From NCBI GenBank assembly GCA_022615595.1, contig JAKEGI010000089.1, positions 1 through 21,740 of the forward strand: a stretch of 21,740 nucleotides of DNA. Direction: 5' to 3'. The notes below the pieces were generated by a model. That model was given only the letters and a program-made list of their open reading frames with translations, was not told the DNA's origin and searched no databases. Shown here one piece after another: positions 1-7,687 of this stretch. The translations under genes and the position numbers were made by a program. Each line of letters begins with the position of its first letter. The first letter of the stretch is position 1. The stretch is from Bacteroidales bacterium. Lineage in GTDB: Bacteria > Bacteroidota > Bacteroidia > Bacteroidales > VadinHA17.

Positions 1-597
1 AAGTCTGTTGATGAGTCTCTTTCAAACAAGGCACGCATGACAGGCACCAGGCAGCTTGGCAATGATCCGGCAACAGGTTTGCCGGTGATGGTGAAGATGA
101 GCAGGTTCGGTCCTGTGGTGCAGCTGGGAGAGGCATTCCCTGACAAGAAGCCCCGCTTTGCAAACCTGAAGCGTGACCAGCTGCTTGAGACCATTACCCT
201 TGAAGAAGCGCTCTCCCTGTTTGACCTGCCAAGAACCGTTGGCACATTCGAGGAGAGTGAAATGGTTGTCGGGCTGGGTAAGTTCGGTCCTTATGTAAGA
301 CATAGCGGCAAATTCTACTCCCTGAAGAAAGGAGTTGACGACCCATATACAATTACTGAAGAGAGAGCTGTTGAGATAATAAAGGAGAAGAGAGAGGGCG
401 ACAAGATGAAGGTCATCAATGAATTCGGTGACATAATGATTCTGAATGGCAGGTACGGCCCTTACATTTCACATGAAAAGAACAACTACAGGATACCGAA
501 AGGCAGTGACCCGGCTAAACTGACTCGCGAAGATTGCCTGGCTATCATTGAAAAGGGAGGCCAGGGCAAAAAGCCTAAAACAGCCCGTAAGAAGTGA
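1..597 (+). CDS. topA: DNA topoisomerase I, C-terminal part (5' truncated by window edge)
   Basis: The reading frame is open from base 1, so the gene begins outside the window; the ATG at 37 is internal. What is visible is about 198 residues made of repeated units with the pattern G-[RK]-[FY]-G-P-[YV], seen as SRFGPVVQLGE, GKFGPYVRHSGKFYSL and GRYGPYISHEKNNYRIP. Two of them are followed by a helix of the type 'T-x-E-x-A-x-x-I-I'. These match the Toprim C-terminal repeat that ends bacterial type IA topoisomerases of this phylum. The protein ends in a lysine-rich tail (GKKPKTARKK), which plausibly contacts DNA. TopA relaxes negative supercoils; the catalytic Toprim and tyrosine domains would lie upstream. 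The next gene starts 12 bases downstream on the same strand, suggesting co-transcription. The repeat pattern is seen directly; the gene name follows from the family. Confidence 0.9.
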   Translation, partial: KSVDESLSNKARMTGTRQLGNDPATGLPVMVKMSRFGPVVQLGEAFPDKKPRFANLKRDQLLETITLEEALSLFDLPRTVGTFEESEMVVGLGKFGPYVRHSGKFYSLKKGVDDPYTITEERAVEIIKEKREGDKMKVINEFGDIMILNGRYGPYISHEKNNYRIPKGSDPAKLTREDCLAIIEKGGQGKKPKTARKK

Positions 598-609
598 CAA
601 ACCGATTAT

Positions 610-1779
610 ATGATTGACCTGAATCAATATTTTGACCCGGTATGCCTTGACAGGCCTGAGATAGAACAGCTTACAGGATCAGGGGCATTCCCGCACAATG
701 TGACTGTCAATTCCGGTAATGAGCCCCTTGGTGACATTGCCGGATACAGCGTTGCATTGGTTGGTGTGCCCGATGACCGCTGCTCTTCAAACAAGGGTGC
801 CTCATATGCGCCTGATGCCATCCGTAAAAACCTCTATTCCTTTTCGCGTCTGCCGGGCAAGATGAAGATCATTGACCTGGGAAATTTTAAGACCGGAACC
901 GGGTTTGAAGATACAATTGCAGGCCTTAGAGATGTGATTGCCTTACTTCTTTCAGAGAGGGTCGTACCTGTAATAATTGGCGGAACAAGCGCCCTGATGC
1001 CTGCCATTGACAGGGGTCTCTCCTCGCTCCGGCAGCCATGGTCACTCGTTTCAGTTGACTCAAGGGTTGATTTTACTGCAGAGAAAAGAGATGCTCACGC
1101 GCTGAACTGGATGAATGATCTCATCTACCGGAGCGGGAGCAAACTTTCACATCTCTCCTCCATCGGGTATCAGACATACCTTACTGATCAGCAGGTGGTC
1201 AACCGCTTTAACCGCAGACATTATGATATGATTCGGATAGGCGAGGTAAGAGCCGCAATCCATGAAACAGAACCATTATTCCGTGATGCTACAGCAGCTC
1301 TCTTCGACATAGGTGCAGTACGTCAGTCAGATGCCCCTGGCACCGTGCTTCCTTCAGCCAATGGCTTTTACGGAGAGGAGGTATGCCTGCTGTCAAGATA
1401 TGCTGGTCTCTCAGATAACCTTAAGATATTCGTTCTGACGGAAGTAAATCCTGTAATTGATAACCGTTTCCAGACATCACACCTTGCAGCACAGCTGATC
1501 TGGTTTTTCCTCGAAGGATTCTCTCAGAAACAATATGAGATCAACTATCTGAGTGATCCGATGAACAACAGGTTTACACGTTACCACGTGACCCTCAGTG
1601 ATCTGGAAGGTGAAGCTATCTTCATTAAAAGCAATATCACGGAGAGGTGGTGGATAGAGGTGCGTGATTCATCAGGCGAACCACACTGTCTTGCATGCTC
1701 TTATGATGACTACCTGATGGCCAGCCGCGACCAGGTTCCCGGCAGATGGACCAAGGCTATACTCAGGTTCGGACACTAA
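610..1779 (+). CDS. Arginase/formimidoylglutamase-family protein, probably catalytically inactive
   Basis: A 389-residue protein with the ureohydrolase fold signature but broken metal sites. The three family motifs can be placed. The GG-D-H motif reads IIGGTS (122-127), so the metal-binding His is Ser. The D-A-H-x-D motif reads DSRVD (150-154), keeping both Asp but with His replaced by Arg. The D-x-D motif reads FDIG (232-235), keeping the first Asp but with Gly for the second. The later E-V-N-P motif is kept (E278 in TEVNP). Active members use these His and Asp residues to hold two Mn ions, so both sites should be impaired. The last 80 or so residues (about 310-389) extend beyond the usual fold end. 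It sits between topA and the type IX cluster, 81 bases before porP. I infer a structural or regulatory role; the substrate, if any, is unknown. Confidence 0.8.
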   Translation: MIDLNQYFDPVCLDRPEIEQLTGSGAFPHNVTVNSGNEPLGDIAGYSVALVGVPDDRCSSNKGASYAPDAIRKNLYSFSRLPGKMKIIDLGNFKTGTGFEDTIAGLRDVIALLLSERVVPVIIGGTSALMPAIDRGLSSLRQPWSLVSVDSRVDFTAEKRDAHALNWMNDLIYRSGSKLSHLSSIGYQTYLTDQQVVNRFNRRHYDMIRIGEVRAAIHETEPLFRDATAALFDIGAVRQSDAPGTVLPSANGFYGEEVCLLSRYAGLSDNLKIFVLTEVNPVIDNRFQTSHLAAQLIWFFLEGFSQKQYEINYLSDPMNNRFTRYHVTLSDLEGEAIFIKSNITERWWIEVRDSSGEPHCLACSYDDYLMASRDQVPGRWTKAILRFGH

Positions 1780-1834
1780 AATTTAACTCCATTTGGCTGC
1801 CTGCATATTTTTTACTTATTTTACTCGTTACTTT

Positions 1835-1856
1835 TAAGGGTGCTCATGCACTTTTA
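1835..1856 (+). other. Possible RNA hairpin just upstream of the porP start
   Basis: The transcript here can fold into a 9-pair stem, two of them G-U, around the tetraloop UCAU; its core is GTGC/GCAC. It ends 4 bases before the porP ATG and contains the only purine-rich AAGGG stretch of the leader. It could affect ribosome access to porP. It has no proper U-run, so it is a poor terminator. It may also be chance. Confidence 0.25.
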
Positions 1857-1860
1857 GAAC

Positions 1861-2805
1861 ATGAAGAAAGTCAGGACAGTCATCCTAGCCTTAATGTTTG
1901 CGGTAAGCATGGTTTCCGGGCAACAGGACCCTGTTATAAGTCATTATATGTTTAATACACAGACCTATAACCCAGCCTACTCAGGCATGAGCGGCATGAT
2001 AGCCGCCACCGCAATAACCAGGCAGCAATGGGTTGGATTCCCGGGGGCTCCCTCAACAATGATATTCAATATCAACTCACCCTTCAGCATTTTCGGGCTG
2101 AACAGTGGTGCGGGCCTGCTTATTGAGTCAGACAAATATGGATTCAGCAAGGATATCAACATAACTCTTGGATATTCATACCTGATGCCATTGGGCACAG
2201 GCACTCTGGGGGCCGGTCTGAGTGCAGGCATCCTGAACAAGACACTGGCCCCGGAATGGTTTATCCCGGGAGGATCATCTCACACTCCGCCCTCAGGAGA
2301 CCCTCTGATCCCTGAAAATGATGAAAGCTACCTTGCCCTCGACATTTCCGCAGGTGTATATTATCAGGGTATCAATTATTATGTGGGACTGTCAGTTACA
2401 CACATCAACCAGCCCGACATAAAGTACACAGAAACAGCCACATACGTCAGCCGCGAGTATTATCTCACTGCCGGCTATACTTTCCAGCTGCCTAATCCTG
2501 CCTTCGAACTTATCCCTTCCGCCTTTTTGGTGTTTGACGGCGCTGCAGCACAATATGTTGCAACAGGCATGGTCAGATACAATAAAAAGGTCTGGGGAGG
2601 CGTTTCCTACAGAGCCGGTGATGCAATAACAGGCTTTGCAGGTACAGAATTGTATAACGGCCTAAAAATAGGATATGGGTATGACTTCCCACTTTCAGAG
2701 ATCAGAAAAGGAACGAGTGGATCGCATGAATTCATCGTTTCCTACAGTTTTGATATCGGCCTCGGGAAAAGCACTACTAAATATAAAAGTATACGGTTTT
2801 TATGA
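1861..2805 (+). CDS. porP: PorP/SprF family type IX secretion outer-membrane protein
   Basis: A 314-residue protein with a signal peptide (residues 1-20, positive start MKKVR, hydrophobic core, cleavage likely before QQDP). The mature N-terminus carries the family hallmark QDPxxSHYMFN, followed by YNPAYSG and an RQQWVGFPGAP segment. Alternating hydrophobic/aromatic strands run to the end, as in an outer-membrane beta-barrel with a terminal strand FIVSYSFDIGL. PorP/SprF proteins are accessory type IX components; relatives work with PorE- or SprE-like peptidoglycan-binding partners and often link the secretion motor to surface adhesins. It directly precedes gldK (47 bases), so it probably belongs to the gld operon. 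Many genomes of the phylum have several paralogues, so the exact role of this copy is inferred from position. Confidence 0.9.
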   Translation: MKKVRTVILALMFAVSMVSGQQDPVISHYMFNTQTYNPAYSGMSGMIAATAITRQQWVGFPGAPSTMIFNINSPFSIFGLNSGAGLLIESDKYGFSKDINITLGYSYLMPLGTGTLGAGLSAGILNKTLAPEWFIPGGSSHTPPSGDPLIPENDESYLALDISAGVYYQGINYYVGLSVTHINQPDIKYTETATYVSREYYLTAGYTFQLPNPAFELIPSAFLVFDGAAAQYVATGMVRYNKKVWGGVSYRAGDAITGFAGTELYNGLKIGYGYDFPLSEIRKGTSGSHEFIVSYSFDIGLGKSTTKYKSIRFL

Positions 2806-2852
2806 TATTTAAGAAAAAAATAGCTTACTTGCATCGTTAAATTTATCAGTAT

Positions 2853-4187
2853 ATGAAAAAGGTAACCCTTCTAGCTCTTTCAATAACCTTATTTATCGGT
2901 GGTTGCGCATCTTATGACTCCGGTGAGTTGACAGGTGTTCAGGGAAGAAAAAAATTCTATGAACCTGAACCGTTTGAGATGGCTTTCATTCCCGCAGGCT
3001 CTTATACAATGGGGCCTAGCGACCAGGATCCACTCCGGGCAATGAACTCACTGTCCAAAACAGTTACAGTGGAGGCTTTCTGGATGGACCAGACAGAGAT
3101 TACCAACAACAAATACCGTCAGTTTACATATTGGGTTCGTGACTCAATCCTCAGAACAAGGCTCGGCGAGGAAGGCATTGAAGGCTATGAGTTCTACAGG
3201 ACAGATGAGGAAGGCAATGTCATTGAACCTTATGTCCTTAACTGGGAAGAAGAGATTGACTACGAAGATGAGAATATACTCTCTGTGGTCGAAACCATGT
3301 ATTATCCTCCCGAAGAGAGATTTAATGCCAACAAGCAGTGGGACACGCGGCTTCTGAACTATTCCTATTTCTGGGTTGACTACAAACAGGCTGCCAAAGC
3401 CAGCTACAACTACACTGATCAGAAGTATGAAGGCACGGTCACAGACCTCGAAGGCGTTAAATCTGACGTCAGGGATCGCTCATCATTCATCATGCACCAT
3501 GTGGTCAATATCTTTCCTGACACACTGGCCTGGATCAGAGACTTTACATATTCATTCAATGAACCATGGGCAACACTCTATTTCTGGCACCCGGGCTATG
3601 ACGATTATCCTGTTGTAGGTGTCTCATGGGTGCAGGCGAGAGCTTTCAGCGTGTGGAGAACCAATTTCATGAACGAACATCTTCGCTCACAGGGTGTGGC
3701 AGACGTCCACAATTACCGCCTGCCGCTCGAGACAGAATGGGAATATGCAGCACGCGGTGGCCTCGACCTTTCTATGTACCCGTGGGGCGGGCCCTATACA
3801 CGCAACTACCAGGGCTGCTTCCTTGCCAACTTCAAGCCTCTGCGCGGAAACTACATCGATGACGGCGCCGTTTACACAATCAAGGTCGCTTCGTTTGAAC
3901 CCAATGAATACGGACTGTTCGATATGTCAGGCAACGTATCAGAGTGGACCTCATGTGCTTACCACCCCTCTGCCTATGTATTCACCCATGACCTAAACCC
4001 TGACTATGAATATAACGCTCGCCCGGAGGATCCTCCGGTACTCAAGCGTAAAGTGGTCAGAGGCGGCTCCTGGAAAGATATAGCATACTATATGCAGACA
4101 TCAACAAGGGATTATGAATACCAGGACTCAACAAAGTCATTTGTGGGGTTCCGTAATGTCAGAACTTATATCGGAGTAAATAACTAA
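2853..4187 (+). CDS. gldK: GldK/PorK gliding and type IX secretion lipoprotein
   Basis: A 444-residue lipoprotein. The signal sequence ends in the lipobox IGGC with the lipidated cysteine at 18. The body is a formylglycine-generating-enzyme (FGE-sulfatase) fold: IPAGSYTMG (46-54), the EAFWMDQTEIT strand (74-84), VVGVSWVQARAF (254-265), RLPLETEWEYAARGG (289-303), GLFDMSGNVSEW (354-365) and VVRGGSW (401-407). The two active-site cysteines of true FGE enzymes, which follow RGGS, align with Asp409 and Met414, so it is not an oxidase; this is normal for GldK. An acidic insert of about 150 residues (95-245) separates the first and second FGE motifs. GldK and GldN form the large periplasmic ring under the outer membrane of the type IX machine. 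It is followed by gldL after 27 bases. Confidence 0.95.
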   Translation: MKKVTLLALSITLFIGGCASYDSGELTGVQGRKKFYEPEPFEMAFIPAGSYTMGPSDQDPLRAMNSLSKTVTVEAFWMDQTEITNNKYRQFTYWVRDSILRTRLGEEGIEGYEFYRTDEEGNVIEPYVLNWEEEIDYEDENILSVVETMYYPPEERFNANKQWDTRLLNYSYFWVDYKQAAKASYNYTDQKYEGTVTDLEGVKSDVRDRSSFIMHHVVNIFPDTLAWIRDFTYSFNEPWATLYFWHPGYDDYPVVGVSWVQARAFSVWRTNFMNEHLRSQGVADVHNYRLPLETEWEYAARGGLDLSMYPWGGPYTRNYQGCFLANFKPLRGNYIDDGAVYTIKVASFEPNEYGLFDMSGNVSEWTSCAYHPSAYVFTHDLNPDYEYNARPEDPPVLKRKVVRGGSWKDIAYYMQTSTRDYEYQDSTKSFVGFRNVRTYIGVNN

Positions 4188-4214
4188 AACTGTTTAACCT
4201 AAAACTGCAATTAT

Positions 4215-5063
4215 ATGGGCCTTTCGGAATTAGTTCACACAAGTAAGTGGAAAGCCTTCATGGCTAAGCTCTACGGATGGGGCGCCTCAGTCGTTATCAT
4301 CGGAGCTCTCTTTAAAATCCAGCACTATCCAATGGCAGGGCTTTTCCTGGCAGTTGGTCTTTGCACAGAGGCAGTTATCTTTTTCTTCTCGGCATTTGAA
4401 CCACTGAAGGAGGAACCGGACTGGAAACTGGTATATCCGCAGCTTGATCCCAACTACTCGGGTGAAGAGATTGGTTTTGCTGCTGTCGGCGGTGGCGGTG
4501 GCGGCGGCGGTGCCGGATTATCGCAGTTTGACAAGATGCTTGCCAATGCCGGCATTACACCAGATGTGTTTGACAAACTGAGCCAGGGACTGAAGAAACT
4601 GACTGAGACAACCAATAATTTCAACGCCATGGGCGATCTGGCTGCTACAACCAACGAGTATGCAGGTACAATCAGAAAGGCCAATGAATCACTTATGAAC
4701 CTGTCTGACTCAGTGAAGCAGACCGCCAGGTCAATGAGCGATACAAGCACCGTCTATCAGGCAATAGGCGAGTCTTCAAAGACAATAGAAACAGGCGGCA
4801 AATCATACCAGGAAAAACTTGAAGGCCTGAATAAGAGTCTTGCCGCCCTCAATGCTGCTTATGAATTACAGCTGAGAGGTGCAAATGATCATGTCAGGAG
4901 CTCTGAAGTGATCTACAAGGGAATTGAAAATATGATGAAGGATCTTTCAGGCTCAGCCGATGATACCAAAAAGTACCGTGAACAGGTTTCAAAACTGAAT
5001 GAAAATCTTGCCTCTCTTAATAATGTATATGGCAACATGCTTGCTGCCATGAATGTAAAGTAA
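4215..5063 (+). CDS. gldL: GldL/PorL inner-membrane motor protein of the type IX secretion system
   Basis: A 282-residue cytoplasmic-membrane protein with two adjacent transmembrane helices (about 18-35 and 41-61) and a long cytoplasmic part predicted to be mainly helical. GldL pentamers surround a GldM dimer and use proton motive force to drive secretion and gliding. Residues important in the studied Flavobacterium johnsoniae protein can be matched: Tyr20 and Lys34 (in GALFKI) in helix 1 and Glu52 (in CTEAVIF) in helix 2. A run of eight glycines (92-99) joins the membrane part to the soluble tail, encoded by alternating GGC/GGT codons at 4488-4511. The tail (about 105-280) is rich in Ser/Asn/Lys heptad-like helices. 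It lies 47 bases before gldM. Confidence 0.95.
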   Translation: MGLSELVHTSKWKAFMAKLYGWGASVVIIGALFKIQHYPMAGLFLAVGLCTEAVIFFFSAFEPLKEEPDWKLVYPQLDPNYSGEEIGFAAVGGGGGGGGAGLSQFDKMLANAGITPDVFDKLSQGLKKLTETTNNFNAMGDLAATTNEYAGTIRKANESLMNLSDSVKQTARSMSDTSTVYQAIGESSKTIETGGKSYQEKLEGLNKSLAALNAAYELQLRGANDHVRSSEVIYKGIENMMKDLSGSADDTKKYREQVSKLNENLASLNNVYGNMLAAMNVK

Positions 5064-5110
5064 TGTTAAGGTCATAATTATATATCTGCTAACACCTAAA
5101 CTATCCGCAA

Positions 5111-6754
5111 ATGGCTAAGGGAAAAGAGACCCCGCGGCAAAAGATGATCGGCATGATGTACCTCGTGCTGACCGCCATGCTAGCTCTTAACGTTTCAAAG
5201 GAAGCCGTCGAAGCTTTTAAAAGAGTGGATGAAAGTTTGACTACAACAACAGCAAACTACATCAAGAAAAATAATATCACTTATACCGCTTTTGACGTTG
5301 CTGCCGCAGAAAATCCTGAGAAAGCAGGCCAGTGGAAGGTTAAAGCCTATGACGTTAGGACACGAGCCGATGAGATATTCAACTACATTCAGGATTTGAA
5401 GGTTGAAATAATCACCAAGGCAGAGGGGGAAGATTCTGAAGCACTGCTTCCTGACAATCAAATTAATATACACGGAGTCAAGAGAATTGATGATACCAAC
5501 GTGCCTACTGAGATACTTATAGGGGCTGATCAGGGGGGAAAGGCAAATTACCTGAAAGCCCTTATTGAAGATTACCGCAGTTTCCTCGTTGAAACTCTTG
5601 ATGGTAAGGACCTGGCTGCAGAACAATCAATACTTGCAATTCTAAACACCGATGACCCAAAGAACCTCGAAGGTACCGGAACAGAACCATGGGTAACTGC
5701 TACATTTCAAACCCTTCCGCTTGTTGCAGTTATGACAATCCTCTCAAAGATGCAGGTTGATGTTAGAAACGCTGAAACTGATGTCCTCAATTTCCTCTAC
5801 ACACAGATCGATGCTGCCTCCTTTAAATTCAACAAGATCATTCCCACTGTAATTCCAAACTCAACCTATATAATGCAGGGGAATGAATACGAGGCCAAGG
5901 TATTCGTTGCTGCCACTGATACTACACGGGACCCCGAAATACTTATAGGCAATTACAGCACCAAGGAAAATGCTGACGGCACCATTTCTTACGAAATGAC
6001 AGGGAACTATGACAAGCTTCCCGTCAATGAGTCAGGCATCGGTATCTACAGGGTCAGGCCAGGCTCAATTGGCGAAAAATCATATGGTGGCCTGATCAGG
6101 ATGAAGGCACCCGATGGCAGTATGATTGCATACCCATTCAGTTCAAAGTATTCTGTCGGCATGCCTAACGTAGTCGTCTCTCCGACAGCAATGAATGTGC
6201 TCTACCAGGGAATAGATAATCCGATGGATATATCTGTACCGGGTGTGGGTTCTAATCAGCTGACTGTGAGAATGACCAACGGTGAGATCAAGAAGGGTAA
6301 ATATAAGAACTACCGTGGTGAATGGGTGGCACAGCCCAGAACAGTAGGTGATAATGCACAGATCATTGTCTCGGCAAACATCAACGGTAAGATACAGAGT
6401 TTCCCGCCGGTGGAGTTCAGGGTGAGAAGAATACCCGACCCCGAGGCAAGGTTTGCCAACATGAAGGAAGGAAACGTGCTGAGGAGCGTTGCAGCTGCAC
6501 AGCAGGTAGTAACCGCTACACTTGAGAATTTTGAATTTGACCTCACATATACAATAACCGGGTTTACTGTCTCTGTCAATGACAAGGGCTTTGAGATAAC
6601 CGGTGAATCAAACAGCAACAGGCTGACTGATAAGCAGAAAAGTCTCATCGGAGGCTTGCGTGCCGGACAGAAACTCATTATTGAGAAGATAACTGCGGTG
6701 GGACCTGACGGAAAAACCAGGAACCTGAACCCCATAATCCTGAAGATAAACTAA
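5111..6754 (+). CDS. gldM: GldM/PorM motor shaft protein of the type IX secretion system
   Basis: A 547-residue protein with a short cytoplasmic start, one transmembrane helix (about 12-27) and a large periplasmic region. The N-terminus KETPRQKMIGMMYLVLTAML is the family signature; Arg9 matches the conserved arginine thought to face the acidic residue of GldL. Family structures show four periplasmic domains: a helical D1 and three Ig-like beta domains that dimerise into a shaft reaching the GldK/GldN ring. Here the first about 200 residues after the membrane are helix-rich and the rest beta-rich, consistent with that layout. The last domain contains FEFDLTYTITGFTVSVNDKG and a conserved-looking GLRAGQKLIIEKI ending. 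It is 19 bases upstream of gldN. Confidence 0.95.
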   Translation: MAKGKETPRQKMIGMMYLVLTAMLALNVSKEAVEAFKRVDESLTTTTANYIKKNNITYTAFDVAAAENPEKAGQWKVKAYDVRTRADEIFNYIQDLKVEIITKAEGEDSEALLPDNQINIHGVKRIDDTNVPTEILIGADQGGKANYLKALIEDYRSFLVETLDGKDLAAEQSILAILNTDDPKNLEGTGTEPWVTATFQTLPLVAVMTILSKMQVDVRNAETDVLNFLYTQIDAASFKFNKIIPTVIPNSTYIMQGNEYEAKVFVAATDTTRDPEILIGNYSTKENADGTISYEMTGNYDKLPVNESGIGIYRVRPGSIGEKSYGGLIRMKAPDGSMIAYPFSSKYSVGMPNVVVSPTAMNVLYQGIDNPMDISVPGVGSNQLTVRMTNGEIKKGKYKNYRGEWVAQPRTVGDNAQIIVSANINGKIQSFPPVEFRVRRIPDPEARFANMKEGNVLRSVAAAQQVVTATLENFEFDLTYTITGFTVSVNDKGFEITGESNSNRLTDKQKSLIGGLRAGQKLIIEKITAVGPDGKTRNLNPIILKIN

Positions 6755-6773
6755 TACAAGAAGAGATACAACC

Positions 6774-7628
6774 ATGAACAGGAGAATTCTGGCAGGCCTA
6801 ACGGGCCTCCTGATCTGTACAGCCTCAATGGCCCAGTCATTCGGAGACATCTATGAGAAACAGATGCCCTTCAATCAGAAGATAAATTATAGCTACCTGG
6901 GAGAGTCAGATGTTGTCTGGTCAAAAAGACTTTACCGGATAATCGACCTCAGAGAGAAGATGAATCTCAACCTGTATTATCCTTCTCTTAAATATGACTC
7001 ATCCGGGAACCGTTTTGTCTCAGAGATGTCTGACGGAAGGATGAACTTCTCAGGGATACTTCTCAATGAGATCATGTCAGGCAGGGTAGCTGCCACAGAC
7101 GGAGATGCAATGTCTGTCCCTACAACTTATAATGACATCGCACAGAAGATGAACCGTGATACCCTGACAGTATCAATCATCGATGTCAACGGTAATGAGC
7201 GTGACTCCACGGTAACAAATCAGGAGAACCCTGCAGACATCAAACAGATAATGCTGCTTGAGGAGTGGTTTTTTGACAAGAAACATTCCCGTCTTGATGT
7301 TCGTATTATCGGTATCTGCCCGATTTACATGGGGTATGACCAGATGACCTCCAGGCTCATGAAGAGACGCCTCTTCTGGATAAGATATGAAGATGTCAGA
7401 CAGGCACTTGCAAGCCATGAAGCATTCAATACATTCAATGATGCTCAGCGTATCTCGTTTGAGGATCTGTTGCTTCAGCGCAAGTTTGACGGCTACATAG
7501 TTGCTGAATCAAATGTCTATGATGACAGATCTATAAACCAGTATAAAATAGGCCCGGGACAGATCTATGAGGCCGACAGGATCAAGAACGAAATATTCAA
7601 CTTCGAACAGGATCTCTGGGAGTACTAG
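6774..7628 (+). CDS. gldN: GldN/PorN periplasmic ring protein of the type IX secretion system
   Basis: A 284-residue secreted protein with a signal peptide (MNRRILAGLTGLLICTASMAQ, cleavage after A20 or so). Family features are the DVVWSKRLYRIIDLREKMN segment (45-63), a WFFDKKHSRLDVRIIGICP block and the RLFWIRYEDVRQALA helix. GldN binds the lipoprotein GldK to form the periplasmic ring. It is the last gene of the porP-gldKLMN block and is followed after 24 bases by a strong hairpin. There is no gldO-like duplicate after it, unlike in F. johnsoniae. The length is normal for the family and I see no defect. Confidence 0.93.
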   Translation: MNRRILAGLTGLLICTASMAQSFGDIYEKQMPFNQKINYSYLGESDVVWSKRLYRIIDLREKMNLNLYYPSLKYDSSGNRFVSEMSDGRMNFSGILLNEIMSGRVAATDGDAMSVPTTYNDIAQKMNRDTLTVSIIDVNGNERDSTVTNQENPADIKQIMLLEEWFFDKKHSRLDVRIIGICPIYMGYDQMTSRLMKRRLFWIRYEDVRQALASHEAFNTFNDAQRISFEDLLLQRKFDGYIVAESNVYDDRSINQYKIGPGQIYEADRIKNEIFNFEQDLWEY

Positions 7629-7652
7629 GCTTGTAATATGAATGTGAAAACT

Positions 7653-7681
7653 GTAGCGGCAGGCCTGAGACCTGCCGCTAC
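7653..7681. terminator. Bidirectional intrinsic terminator between gldN and the guanylyltransferase gene
   Basis: A perfect 11-bp GC-rich inverted repeat (GTAGCGGCAGG / CCTGCCGCTAC) with a 7-base loop. It is preceded by an A-run (GAAAAC, ending at about 7651) and followed by TTTTT (7685-7689), so a U-tract follows the stem in both directions. It lies between two convergent genes and would end both transcripts. On the - strand the stop codon of the guanylyltransferase gene overlaps the edge of the T-run. Confidence 0.9.
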
Positions 7682-7687
7682 GCATTT

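Noticed and set aside
2838..2845. TAAATTTA near the gldK start as a -7 element
   Set aside because: It is one mismatch from consensus and lies only 7 bases from the ATG, leaving no room for a leader, and no -33 box is present.
3139..3996. Several short + strand frames inside gldK
   Set aside because: Alternative frames of a well-supported gene with serine/threonine-rich, unfamily-like translations.
4454..4750. 98-residue - strand frame with a poly-proline run
   Set aside because: It is the antisense shadow of the glycine codons of gldL; no start signal or family likeness.
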